A stretch of 64,000 nt of DNA from Flavihumibacter fluvii (GCF_018595675.2 NZ_CP092333.1:706001-770000), one strand, 5' to 3'; positions 16,946 through 25,546 are shown, counted from the first letter of the stretch. Notes: generated by a model not told the origin, from the sequence alone. A program made the numbers and translations.

Positions 16946-17677
16946 TTGGAAACACCATCAATTATTGTGAGGGTAGCCACTCCCGATGATATTCATTTTG
17001 CAGCAACTATTACCGAAGAAATGGAATCCTCGGCAAAAGCCAGGGGAACAGGTATCGCCAAAAGATCACCGGAATATATTGCCGAAAAGATGCGGGAAGG
17101 AAAGGCCGTTGTTGCCTATGCCGATAATGGCGAATGGGTTGGGTTTTGTTATATCGAAACCTGGAGCCATGGCGAATATGTTGCGAATTCCGGACTCATT
17201 GTTGCGCCCCCCTTCAGGAAAAGTGGTGTGGCCAAACGTATCAAGGAATGCACCTTTAAACTTTCCCGCCAGAAATATCCTGATGCGAAATTGTTTGGGC
17301 TCACCACCGGCCTGGCTGTGATGAAAATTAATTCCGACCTGGGCTATGAACCGGTCACCTATTCTGAATTAACGCAGGATGAGGCTTTCTGGGCAGGTTG
17401 CAAAAGCTGTGTGAACTATGATATCCTGATGTCTAAGGACCGCAAGAACTGTATGTGTACGGCAATGTTGTATGATCCCAGGGATCATTACAAGCCGGAA
17501 GAGACTGCAGAAGATTTTAAACAGCATTCCAAAGCCTATGAAAGGCTGTTGCGTTTAAAGCAATCCCTGTTCCTGAAAGTGTTCGGCAAAAAAGCAGGCG
17601 CGGAAGGCAGCCCTGGTGGCAGCAGTTCCACAAAAAAGAAATTGTTTGCCCCGCTGAGTTTTCTCTTTAACCTCTAA
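16946..17677 (+). CDS. GNAT-family N-acyltransferase, probable N-acylglutamate synthase of the arginine operon
   Basis: 243 residues. The acetyl-CoA-binding GNAT core covers about 7-140: VRVATPDDI, SGLIVAPPFRKSGVAKRIKE (the Q/RxxGxG/A-type pyrophosphate loop) and LTTGLAVMKINSDLGYEP. The C-terminal part has a cysteine-rich stretch (GCKSC, KNCMC) that may bind metal. As the first enzyme gene of the operon, and because the operon otherwise lacks the first step, it most likely acylates glutamate with acetyl- or succinyl-CoA. The only start available in frame after the stop at 16925 is TTG at 16946 (or GTG at 16964), a weak start that fits translational control by the leader. Confidence 0.75.
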   Translation: METPSIIVRVATPDDIHFAATITEEMESSAKARGTGIAKRSPEYIAEKMREGKAVVAYADNGEWVGFCYIETWSHGEYVANSGLIVAPPFRKSGVAKRIKECTFKLSRQKYPDAKLFGLTTGLAVMKINSDLGYEPVTYSELTQDEAFWAGCKSCVNYDILMSKDRKNCMCTAMLYDPRDHYKPEETAEDFKQHSKAYERLLRLKQSLFLKVFGKKAGAEGSPGGSSSTKKKLFAPLSFLFNL

Positions 17678-17695
17678 TTACCATAACAAAATACC

Positions 17696-18889
17696 ATGGC
17701 CCAGAAAGTTGTACTTGGATTCAGTGGTGGATTGGATACCACATTTTGTGTAAAATACCTGAGCGAAGACAAGGGATATGAAGTCCATTCCATCATCGTA
17801 AATACTGGTGGTTTCACTGCTGATGAATTACAGAAAATTGAATCCCATGCCTATGCGCTTGGCGTAAAATCACATACGACCATCGATGCTGTAAAAGGGT
17901 ATTATGACCGGATCATCCGTTACCTGATTTATGGCAATGTGCTGAAAAATAACACCTATCCCTTAAGTGTAAGTGCGGAGCGCCTGAGCCAGGCCTTGCA
18001 TATCGCTGATCACGTTAAAAAACTTGGCGCTACAGCTGTGGCCCACGGGAGTACCGGTGCGGGAAACGACCAGGTTCGATTTGATATGGTGTTCCATATC
18101 ATGATCCCTGGCGTCGAAATTCTCACCCCCATCCGCGACCTGCGGTTAAGCAGGGAAGAAGAGATCGCTTACCTGAAAGAAAAAGGGGTTGAAATGAATG
18201 CAGCAAAAGCCATGTATTCGATCAATAAAGGACTTTGGGGAACCAGTGTCGGCGGCAAAGAAACCCTGTCCTCAAAAGGGATGCTGCCGGAAGAAGCCTG
18301 GCCAACCCAGGTGACCAAATCAACCGCAGAGGAAGTGAAACTGCATTTCGAGAAAGGGGAACTAACGGAGATCAATGATCGCAAATTTGATCATCCTTCT
18401 GAAGCCATACAATATTTGCAAACCATTGCCGGACCTTTTGGTATTGGCCGGGATATCCATATCGGTGATACCATTATCGGTATCAAGGGAAGGGTAGGCT
18501 TTGAAGCAGCTGCACCCATGGTCATTATAAAAGCACACCATACCCTGGAGAAACATATCCTTACCAAATGGCAACTGACCTGGAAAGACCAGCTTTCACA
18601 GTTTTATGGCAACTGGCTGCATGAGGGCCAAATCCTGGACCCTGTGATGCGCGATATCGAAGCCTTCCTGGAAAGGTCACAGCAAAACGTTACCGGCGAT
18701 GTTTTTGTACAACTGATGCCTTACCGTTTCCAGGTGATCGGCATAGCATCGAAATACGACCTGATGTCTTCTAAATTCGGCAAATATGGGGAAATGAACA
18801 GTGGCTGGAGTGGCGAGGATGTGCGGGGATTCAGCAAGATTTTTGGCAACCAGGTAGCAATCTGGAATTCTGTGAACGGTGAACAGTGA
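17696..18889 (+). CDS. argG: Argininosuccinate synthase
   Basis: Joins citrulline and aspartate with ATP. 397 residues beginning with the ATP-pyrophosphatase loop VLGFSGGLDTT, then HGSTGAGNDQVRFD, NKGLWG and GRVGFEAAAP. Bacterial argG proteins are about 400 residues, so it is full length. The last five codons (VNGEQ) are encoded by the start of a tandem repeat block, suggesting the natural C-terminus was altered by repeat invasion. Placed second in the operon, 18 bp after the GNAT gene. Confidence 0.97.
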   Translation: MAQKVVLGFSGGLDTTFCVKYLSEDKGYEVHSIIVNTGGFTADELQKIESHAYALGVKSHTTIDAVKGYYDRIIRYLIYGNVLKNNTYPLSVSAERLSQALHIADHVKKLGATAVAHGSTGAGNDQVRFDMVFHIMIPGVEILTPIRDLRLSREEEIAYLKEKGVEMNAAKAMYSINKGLWGTSVGGKETLSSKGMLPEEAWPTQVTKSTAEEVKLHFEKGELTEINDRKFDHPSEAIQYLQTIAGPFGIGRDIHIGDTIIGIKGRVGFEAAAPMVIIKAHHTLEKHILTKWQLTWKDQLSQFYGNWLHEGQILDPVMRDIEAFLERSQQNVTGDVFVQLMPYRFQVIGIASKYDLMSSKFGKYGEMNSGWSGEDVRGFSKIFGNQVAIWNSVNGEQ

Positions 18890-18947
18890 GCAGGAAGCAG
18901 TGAGCAGGGATACACCACTGCTTCCTGCTCACTGCTTTCTGCTTCCT
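18871..18947. repeat. Heptamer repeat hairpin at the argG-argC junction
   Basis: CAGTGAGCAGGAAGCAGTG (18884-18902) and its exact reverse complement (18916-18934) give a 19-bp perfect stem with a 13-nt loop, flanked by further GTGAACG units on the left and GCTTTCT units on the right. It begins inside the argG frame and ends 12 bp before argC. Confidence 0.85.
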
Positions 18948-18958
18948 AAATAATAATT

Positions 18959-19933
18959 ATGATCAAAATAGGCATCATCGGAGGCGCCGGATACACCGGC
19001 GGGGAACTGATCAGGCTACTGGTCAACCATCCCCAGGCGGAACTGGTTTTCGTGCATAGCAAAAGCAGTGCCGGCAAACCATTGTATGCTGTTCACCAGG
19101 ACCTGCTGGGACAGACTGAACTGCTGTTTTCGGGTGAGCTGCACCGTGATGTAGATGTGTTATTCCTGTGCACAGGGCATGGCGAGGCCAGGAAATTCCT
19201 GGAAGCACATCCGCCGGCTGAACATACCCGGGTCATTGATTTGTCCAACGATTTCAGGCTGCAGCCCCAGTCGACCATATTCGACCTGCAATTCGTATAT
19301 GGATTGCCGGAACTCAATCGTGAAAAAATCCGTACTGCAAAAGCCATTGCTAATCCAGGTTGTTTTGCAACTGCCATTCAACTGGGATTATTACCACTGG
19401 CCCAACGCGGATTGTTACAGGACATTTATACCACCGGGATCACCGGATCTACCGGTGCCGGTCAAGCGCTTTCAGCAACTTCCCATTTTAGCTGGCGGGC
19501 AAATAATATCCAGGCCTATAAGACTTTAACACACCAGCACCTGGGTGAAATCGGGCAATCGATTACACAACTGCAACAGGAGCCTGGTGTGGACCTGAGT
19601 TTCGTTCCCTGGCGGGGTGATTTCACCCGTGGTATTTTTATCAGCTCCACCGTCAGGGTTGACCTCAGCCAGCGGGAGTTGACCCAGCTCTTTACCTCAT
19701 TTTACCAGGGACATCCTTTCACCCATATCTCCGAAGAACCCATTTTCCTGAAACAGGTGGTGAATACCAACCAGGCGGTGATCCAGCTGGAAAAGGTGGG
19801 TGATAAAACGGTGATCCATTCCGCCATTGATAATTTGCTGAAAGGCGCGAGCGGACAGGCTGTTCAGAATATGAACCTGATGTTTGGACTGGATGAGGCA
19901 ATGGGTTTGAATTTGAAGGCGGGGTATTTTTAG
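18959..19933 (+). CDS. argC: N-acyl-gamma-glutamyl-phosphate reductase
   Basis: Reduces N-acylglutamyl phosphate to the semialdehyde with NADPH. 324 residues: Rossmann start IGIIGGAGYTGGELIRLL, then DLSNDFRL and ANPGCFATAIQLGLLPL with catalytic C135, and GSTGAGQALS. Length and motifs match the ArgC type 1 family. Whether the acyl group is acetyl or succinyl depends on the neighbouring argF' and deacylase. Confidence 0.97.
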   Translation: MIKIGIIGGAGYTGGELIRLLVNHPQAELVFVHSKSSAGKPLYAVHQDLLGQTELLFSGELHRDVDVLFLCTGHGEARKFLEAHPPAEHTRVIDLSNDFRLQPQSTIFDLQFVYGLPELNREKIRTAKAIANPGCFATAIQLGLLPLAQRGLLQDIYTTGITGSTGAGQALSATSHFSWRANNIQAYKTLTHQHLGEIGQSITQLQQEPGVDLSFVPWRGDFTRGIFISSTVRVDLSQRELTQLFTSFYQGHPFTHISEEPIFLKQVVNTNQAVIQLEKVGDKTVIHSAIDNLLKGASGQAVQNMNLMFGLDEAMGLNLKAGYF

Positions 19934-19970
19934 GTAAACAGGGAACGGTAAACGGGGAACAGGGAAACTG
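19934..19970. repeat. Heptamer repeat block at the argC-argD junction
   Basis: About five units of GTAAACG/GGGAACG/GGGAACA type directly follow the argC stop (19931-19933). No inverted arm is present here. Confidence 0.75.
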
Positions 19971-19995
19971 ATAGTTAACAAGAACTAGTAAGAAC

Positions 19996-21129
19996 ATGAA
20001 ACTATTTGACGTATATCCACTCAATGATATTACCATAACCAGGGCCAAAGGTGCCCAGGTATGGGATGATAAGGGTAATGCTTACCTTGATATGTATGGC
20101 GGGCATGCAGTGATCTCTATTGGTCATACCCACCCGCATTGGGTGAAAAGGATCGAAGACCAGCTGGAGCAGATCGCGTTCTATTCCAATTCGGTCCAGA
20201 TTCCCCAACAGCGCGAACTTGCCGGGAAACTGGGCAAGCTGTCGGGCAAAGAGGAGTACCAGTTATTCCTCTGCAATTCAGGGGCTGAAGCCAATGAAAA
20301 TGCGTTGAAACTGGCATCCTTCCATACCGGAAGGAAGAAAATCATTGCCTTTAAAAAATCCTTTCATGGCCGCACTTCCCTTGCCGTAGCAGCTACTGAC
20401 AATCCAGCTATTGTTGCACCGGTGAACCAGACCCCCAATATTATTTTCCTGCCATTCAACGATGTAGCATCCTTAACAGCCTGCTTCAATGCACAAGGCA
20501 AGGAGATCGCCGCTGTGATCGTGGAAGGCATCCAGGGAGTAGGTGGCATTAATGTGGCATCTTCGGGTTTCCTGCAAGCGATCAGGCAATTGTGTGACCA
20601 GTCTGGTGCGGTGTATATCGCAGATGCGGTGCAGTGTGGCTATGGCCGTAGCGGAAAATTTTATGCGCACGATCATGCCGGCGTAAATGCTGATATTTAT
20701 AGTATGGCCAAAGGCATGGGTAACGGATTTCCGGTCGCGGGCATTTCTATCGCGCCACACCTGCAACCCAGGCATGGTATGCTGGGCACTACTTTTGGTG
20801 GCAATCACCTGGCCTGTGCTGCAGCACTGGGTGTGCTTGAAGTGATGGAGCAGGAAGACCTGATGCAAAAAGCGCAGGCGATGGGGAATTACCTGATGGC
20901 TGCCATCAGGGAAATGCCAGTCCTGGAAAATGTGAGAGGTGTTGGATTGATGATCGGCTTCGATGTTCCCGAAACGCATAAGGACCTTCGGAAGAATCTG
21001 CTTTGGAAACACCGTATTTTCACTGGAGAGGCCAAACCAAATGTGATCAGGCTGTTGCCTTCACTGGCACTAACAAAAACTGAAGCTGATGTTTTTTTGG
21101 AAGCGATAAAAAAGGAGTTGAATGGTTGA
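19996..21129 (+). CDS. argD: N-acylornithine aminotransferase
   Basis: Class III PLP aminotransferase converting N-acylglutamate semialdehyde to N-acylornithine with glutamate. 377 residues: GGHAVISIGHTHP, FCNSGAEANENALKLA, FHGRTSLAV, IVEGIQGVGGIN, ADAVQCGYGRSGKFYA and SMAKGMGNGFPVAG with the PLP lysine K239. Full length. The last two codons and stop lie in the next repeat block. Confidence 0.95.
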   Translation: MKLFDVYPLNDITITRAKGAQVWDDKGNAYLDMYGGHAVISIGHTHPHWVKRIEDQLEQIAFYSNSVQIPQQRELAGKLGKLSGKEEYQLFLCNSGAEANENALKLASFHTGRKKIIAFKKSFHGRTSLAVAATDNPAIVAPVNQTPNIIFLPFNDVASLTACFNAQGKEIAAVIVEGIQGVGGINVASSGFLQAIRQLCDQSGAVYIADAVQCGYGRSGKFYAHDHAGVNADIYSMAKGMGNGFPVAGISIAPHLQPRHGMLGTTFGGNHLACAAALGVLEVMEQEDLMQKAQAMGNYLMAAIREMPVLENVRGVGLMIGFDVPETHKDLRKNLLWKHRIFTGEAKPNVIRLLPSLALTKTEADVFLEAIKKELNG

Positions 21130-21182
21130 ATAGGTTAACCCATTCAAACATTCATCTATTGACCTATTCACTTTTTCACTTT
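21118..21182. repeat. Inverted short repeats at the argD-argF' junction
   Basis: TTGAATGG/TTGAATAG-type units (21118-21137) are followed by reverse-type units (CATTCAA, CATTCATC, CCTATTCAC, 21140-21182). They can form an imperfect hairpin between the argD stop (21127-21129) and the argF' ATG (21189). The frame through this block encodes a low-complexity stretch and is not part of argF'. Confidence 0.7.
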
Positions 21183-21188
21183 TCTTCT

Positions 21189-22166
21189 ATGCAAAATTTT
21201 ATCTCGGTTCATGATGTAACAAATATTCCTGCTCTTGTGCAGTCTGCATTGGCCTATAAAGCCGATCCTTACAAGGATATTACCCTTGGCGCAAGGAAAA
21301 GAATCGGGCTGCTTTTCCTGAATCCCAGTATGCGGACCCGCCTGAGTACACAGATTGCAGCCCAGCAACTGGGCATGGAGGCCGTGGTATTTAATGTGGG
21401 CAGTGAAGGCTGGGCGCTGGAATTTGAGGAGGAAGCGATCATGAGCGGAAATACGGTTGAACATGTGAAAGATGCTGCGCCTATCATGGGGAAATATTTT
21501 GATATCCTGTGCCTGCGCACTTTCCCATCCCTGAAAAACCGGGAAGATGATTACAGTGAATTATATATCAACCAATTTATAAAATATGCAGGCATCCCGG
21601 TGGTTAGCCTGGAGAGTGCTACCCTGCATCCGCTGCAAAGCCTTACTGATATCGTTACTATCACAGAAGAACTTGCCCGCACAGCAGGTAGCCGGCAACC
21701 GAAAAAGAAACCGAAAGTTGTCCTCACCTGGGGGCCGCATGTGAAGCCTTTACCACAATGTGTGGCCAATAGTTTTGCCCAATGGGTGAATGCCTGGGGG
21801 GAAGCAGAATTTGTGATCACACATCCGGAAGACTATGAACTGGATGAAAAGTTTACCAAAGGCGCAACCATCATCCAAAACCAGCAGGCTGCGCTGCATG
21901 ATGCTGATTTTGTGTATGTAAAAAACTGGAGCACCTACCACGATTACGGCAAGATTTATAACAATGATCCCGCCTGGATGCTGACCAAAGATAAAATGGC
22001 GGTAACCAATTGGGCCAAAGTATTGCATTGCCTGCCCGTAAGGCGCAATGTGGAATTGAGCGATGAAATCCTGGATGGTCCGGATAGCCTGGTAACCACC
22101 CAGGCGGGGAACAGGGTCTGGGCGGCGCAGGCGGTATTGGCGGAGATATTAAGGAGTAAGCATTGA
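21189..22166 (+). CDS. argF': N-acylornithine carbamoyltransferase (succinyl- or acetylornithine)
   Basis: 325 residues from the ATG at 21189; the frame is open further upstream only through repeat sequence. It has the carbamoyl-phosphate motif FLNPSMRTRLSTQ (family STRTR varies in this way in N-acylornithine enzymes), HPLQSLTD, and the C-terminal HCLPVRRN. It resembles the Bacteroides fragilis succinylornithine enzyme in the MRTRLSTQ..A..LGM segment. The residue reported to set acyl specificity (Glu92 in the Xanthomonas acetyl enzyme, Pro90 in the Bacteroides succinyl enzyme) is V90 here, in GNTVEH. Loss of Glu favours succinylornithine, but Val is not the usual residue. Product: N-acylcitrulline. 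Confidence 0.92.
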   Translation: MQNFISVHDVTNIPALVQSALAYKADPYKDITLGARKRIGLLFLNPSMRTRLSTQIAAQQLGMEAVVFNVGSEGWALEFEEEAIMSGNTVEHVKDAAPIMGKYFDILCLRTFPSLKNREDDYSELYINQFIKYAGIPVVSLESATLHPLQSLTDIVTITEELARTAGSRQPKKKPKVVLTWGPHVKPLPQCVANSFAQWVNAWGEAEFVITHPEDYELDEKFTKGATIIQNQQAALHDADFVYVKNWSTYHDYGKIYNNDPAWMLTKDKMAVTNWAKVLHCLPVRRNVELSDEILDGPDSLVTTQAGNRVWAAQAVLAEILRSKH

Positions 22167-22197
22167 GCAGGTGAATGGTGAATGGTGAATGGTGGGG
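22164..22197. repeat. Heptamer repeat block at the argF'-argB junction
   Basis: A GAGCAGG unit and three to four GTGAATG units directly follow (and overlap) the argF' stop at 22164-22166. It lies 20 bp before the argB ATG. Confidence 0.75.
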
Positions 22198-22217
22198 TTG
22201 CAAACAGAAAGATAATT

Positions 22218-23009
22218 ATGGAGCAGGTTTTTGTTATAAAGATCGGGGGAAATGTCATTGATGATCCTATTGCACTGGAACGTTTCCTGGCAGACTTTTC
22301 GGCGATCAGCGGCAGGAAGATCCTGGTGCATGGCGGCGGAAAGATTGCCACGCGGATCGGCGACCAGCTGGGGATTGTATCTAAATATGTTGACGGCCGC
22401 AGAATAACAGATGATGCTACGATCGACCTGGTGACGATGGTATACGGCGGACTGGTAAACAAAAAGATCGTGGCCCGTTTGCAGGCCTTGAATTGTAATG
22501 CCCTGGGTATTACGGGCGCTGACGGGAACCTGTTGCCGGCAGTTAAACGTCCGGTTAAAGAGATCGATTTTGGTTGGGTAGGTGATGTTACAGCCAGTGA
22601 GATACCCGTTGAACGTTGGCAGGCCCTCCTTGATAATGGGTTCATTCCCGTGCTGGCCCCGTTGACCCATGACGGAGCGGCACATATCCTCAATACCAAT
22701 GCCGATACCATGGCTTCCACTATCGCTGTCGCATTGTCAAATAAGTACAGGGTCCGCTTGTTGTATTGCTTTGAAAAGAAAGGTGTGCTTGAATCAGTGA
22801 GCGATGATAACTCCGTGATCCGTACGATCAACAGGAATGACTATGCGCAATTGAAAGCCGGGCAAAAATTATTTGCCGGCATACTTCCCAAGATCGACAA
22901 TGCTTTTGCCGCCATCGAGGCCGGTGTGGCCGAAGTACTGATCGGGCATGCAGATGACCTTATCCAGAATACAACGGCATCTACCACCGGCACATTAATC
23001 ACAGCATAA
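22218..23009 (+). CDS. argB: N-acylglutamate kinase
   Basis: Phosphorylates N-acylglutamate with ATP. 263 residues from the ATG at 22218 (upstream in-frame codons are repeat sequence). Amino-acid-kinase fold: VIKIGGNVIDD, ILVHGGGKIATRIGDQLG, GRRITD, ADGNLLP and DGAAHILNTNADTMAS. It begins right at the core, without the N-terminal helix that makes hexameric ArgB proteins sensitive to arginine, so feedback inhibition at this enzyme is not expected; this fits control at the leader instead. The stop TAA overlaps the next ATG by one base. Confidence 0.95.
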   Translation: MEQVFVIKIGGNVIDDPIALERFLADFSAISGRKILVHGGGKIATRIGDQLGIVSKYVDGRRITDDATIDLVTMVYGGLVNKKIVARLQALNCNALGITGADGNLLPAVKRPVKEIDFGWVGDVTASEIPVERWQALLDNGFIPVLAPLTHDGAAHILNTNADTMASTIAVALSNKYRVRLLYCFEKKGVLESVSDDNSVIRTINRNDYAQLKAGQKLFAGILPKIDNAFAAIEAGVAEVLIGHADDLIQNTTASTTGTLITA

Positions 23010-24130
23010 TGGCATCAAACCTATATACGAAGGCAGTTGATTTATTGCAATCATTAATTGCCACACCATCATTTAGTAAGGAAGAAAACCAGACGGCTGC
23101 ATTACTGCTTACCTTCCTGCAAAAGGAAGGCGTGGTGGCGCATCGTTATTTGAATAACATATGGGCACTCAATGCTGCTTTCGATCCTGCTAAGCCCACG
23201 CTGCTGCTGAATTCACACCATGATACCGTAAAACCGAATCCGCAATACAGCCTGGATCCATTTGAGCCTGTCGTAATTGATGGAAAATTATTCGGACTGG
23301 GCAGCAACGATGCTGGTGGCCCGCTCGTTTCCCTGATCGCCACATTCCTGTTGTTTGACAAGGCCAGGGATCTCCCCTGGAATATTGTGCTGGCGGCCAC
23401 TGCTGAAGAAGAGATCTCGGGCGTCAATGGCATTGAAGCGTTATTGCAATCACCGGAATTTATTGCTGCTACCCAACTGCCTGGAGAAAAGCCTTTTGCC
23501 CGGTGGTCGGCAATTGTCGGCGAGCCTACTAAAATGCAACTGGCTATTGCCGAAAAAGGGTTGCTGGTATTGGACGGGATAGCCCATGGAAAGGCCGGAC
23601 ATGCTGCAAGGGAAGAGGGTGTGAATGCGATCTATATGGCACTCGATGATCTCCAATGGTTCCGTACCCACCATTTTTCGAAAGTTTCCCCGACTTTGGG
23701 TCCGGTTAAAATGAGTGTGACCGTAATTCAAACTGAAAACAAGGCGCATAATATGGTGCCGGCTACCTGCCAGTTTACGGTGGATATAAGGGTGACAGAT
23801 GTGTACACACATGAAGAGATCCTGGCGGAAGTGCAGGACCGCGTACGCAGTGAAATCAGGCCGCGTAGTATGCGGATGCGCGCCACCGGCATAGCCGAAT
23901 CGCATCCCCTGGTGGCAGCAGGAATCGCCCTTGGCAGGCAGCCGTATGGCTCACCCACCTGTTCCGATAAGGCCCTGATGCCCTTTCCTGCATTAAAATG
24001 CGGTCCGGGTGACAGTGCCCGAAGCCATACCGCCGATGAATATATTTACCTTAGGGAAATAGAAGAAGGAATAGAAGGGTATATCAAATTAATTGAAACA
24101 ACTTTTAAAATAGTAAACGGTGAACGGTAA
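23009..24130 (+). CDS. M20 metallopeptidase-family N-acylcitrulline/ornithine deacylase
   Basis: 373 residues of the M20/ArgE type. Metal and catalytic motifs: SHHDTVKP, GLGSNDAGGP, AATAEEEISG and VGEPTKMQLAIAEKG; the dimerisation domain lies near 175-285. In pathways that use N-acylornithine carbamoyltransferase the deacylase acts on N-acylcitrulline, so that is the likely substrate here (context). Translationally coupled to argB (TAATG). The final codons (VNGER) are encoded by the next repeat hairpin. Confidence 0.88.
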   Translation: MASNLYTKAVDLLQSLIATPSFSKEENQTAALLLTFLQKEGVVAHRYLNNIWALNAAFDPAKPTLLLNSHHDTVKPNPQYSLDPFEPVVIDGKLFGLGSNDAGGPLVSLIATFLLFDKARDLPWNIVLAATAEEEISGVNGIEALLQSPEFIAATQLPGEKPFARWSAIVGEPTKMQLAIAEKGLLVLDGIAHGKAGHAAREEGVNAIYMALDDLQWFRTHHFSKVSPTLGPVKMSVTVIQTENKAHNMVPATCQFTVDIRVTDVYTHEEILAEVQDRVRSEIRPRSMRMRATGIAESHPLVAAGIALGRQPYGSPTCSDKALMPFPALKCGPGDSARSHTADEYIYLREIEEGIEGYIKLIETTFKIVNGER

Positions 24131-24177
24131 ACGGTGAACAGAAGGCCCCCGTTTACCGTTCACCGTTTACCGTTCAC
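24113..24177. repeat. Heptamer repeat hairpin at the deacylase-argH junction
   Basis: GTGAACGGTAAACGGTGAAC (24120-24139) and its exact reverse complement (24158-24177) form a 20-bp perfect stem with an 18-nt loop. The left arm starts within the deacylase frame and contains its stop (24128-24130); the right arm ends 11 bp before argH. Confidence 0.88.
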
Positions 24178-24188
24178 CACTCACTACC

Positions 24189-25520
24189 ATGAAACTCTGG
24201 CAAAAAAATATCAGCTCCCTTAAAGAAGTAGAACAATTTACGGTTGGACGTGATCGTGAGTTTGATATCATGATGGCGAAACAGGATGTATTGGGTAACA
24301 TGGCCCATGCGATCATGTTATCGGAGATCGGGTTATTGACCCTGTCTGAGAAAAACGAACTGGTGGCCGAGCTAAAGAAAATATTCGCCCACATTGAAGC
24401 CGGTGAATTCCAGATCGAAACCGGCGTGGAAGATGTGCATTCACAGGTGGAGTTCCTGCTCACCAGGGCACTGGGGGATACCGGGAAAAAGATCCATAGT
24501 GCACGCAGCAGGAATGACCAGGTGCTGGTGGACCTGAAACTTTTCCTGCGCGATGAACTGCAGGTGCTGGCTGAATCGATCCTGCCATTTTTCCGGTTAC
24601 TGCAACAACAAAGTGAAACTTTTAAAGATGACCTGTTGCCGGGTTATACCCACCTTCAACTGGCTATGCCTTCTTCTTTCGGGCTGTGGTTCGGTGCTTA
24701 TGCCGAGAGCCTGGTGGATGATATGATCACTCTGCAGGCTGCCTATGAGGTAGTGAATAAAAACCCATTGGGTTCTGCTGCCGGGTATGGCTCTTCTTTC
24801 CCGATCAGCCGTACACGTACCACCGAACTGCTGGGATTTGCAGACCTTAACTACAATGTCGTATATGCGCAGATGGGCAGGGGGAAGGCGGAAAGGATCG
24901 TGGCCATGGCATTGGCAAACCTCGCTGATACCTTGTCGAAGTTATCGATGGATGCCTGTTTGTTCCTGAACCAGAATTTCGGCTTCATCAGTTTCCCTGC
25001 AGAGTTAACTACCGGCAGCAGCATCATGCCACATAAGAAAAATCCTGATGTTTTTGAACTTATCCGCTCGCATTGCAACCGTATCAAGGCATTGCCCAAT
25101 GAGATCATGCTGATGACCACCAACCTGCCATCGGGCTACCATCGCGACCTTCAATTGCTGAAGGAACATTTGTTTCCTGCTTTTGGCACATTGAAAGATT
25201 GTATCCGGATGGCATCACTTATGCTGGAACATATCCAGGTACAAAAGAATATCCTGGCTGATGAGAAATACCGTTATCTCTTTAGTGTGGAAGAAGTGAA
25301 TAAGCGGGTACTTGCTGGTATGCCGTTTAGGGATGCGTATAAAGAGGTTGGTATAGCCATTGAGGAAGGCCGGTATACCTATGATACCCGGGTGCACCAT
25401 ACACATGAAGGAAGTATTGGCCAGCTCTGCAATGCCGCTATTGCCGGGGCTATGGAGCAGGTCAGTGCCCGCTTCAATTTTAATCAAACAAAAACAGCAT
25501 TGGAGCAATTATTCCGTTAA
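24189..25520 (+). CDS. argH: Argininosuccinate lyase
   Basis: Last step: argininosuccinate to arginine and fumarate. 443 residues with EDVHSQVEFLLT, HSARSRNDQVLVDLKL, the flexible-loop signature GSSIMPHKKNPDVFELIR and the N-terminal tract typical of the family. Full length. Last gene of the arginine operon; dxr follows after 26 bp and may be read through from it. Confidence 0.97.
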   Translation: MKLWQKNISSLKEVEQFTVGRDREFDIMMAKQDVLGNMAHAIMLSEIGLLTLSEKNELVAELKKIFAHIEAGEFQIETGVEDVHSQVEFLLTRALGDTGKKIHSARSRNDQVLVDLKLFLRDELQVLAESILPFFRLLQQQSETFKDDLLPGYTHLQLAMPSSFGLWFGAYAESLVDDMITLQAAYEVVNKNPLGSAAGYGSSFPISRTRTTELLGFADLNYNVVYAQMGRGKAERIVAMALANLADTLSKLSMDACLFLNQNFGFISFPAELTTGSSIMPHKKNPDVFELIRSHCNRIKALPNEIMLMTTNLPSGYHRDLQLLKEHLFPAFGTLKDCIRMASLMLEHIQVQKNILADEKYRYLFSVEEVNKRVLAGMPFRDAYKEVGIAIEEGRYTYDTRVHHTHEGSIGQLCNAAIAGAMEQVSARFNFNQTKTALEQLFR

Positions 25521-25546
25521 TTTGCCATTTCCGACGTTAAAAAGAT

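Noticed and set aside
16777-16989. 70-codon plus-strand frame overlapping the arginine leader
   Set aside because: TTG start, no family resemblance, and it overlaps both the Arg-rich leader and the GNAT start in another frame.
22149-22831. Long minus-strand frames opposite argB and argF'
   Set aside because: Antisense frames in GC-rich third positions; no domain, and argB is beyond doubt on the other strand.
18871-24178. CRISPR array
   Set aside because: Units are 7-8 bp, contiguous, without spacers, and spread over several junctions; no cas genes.
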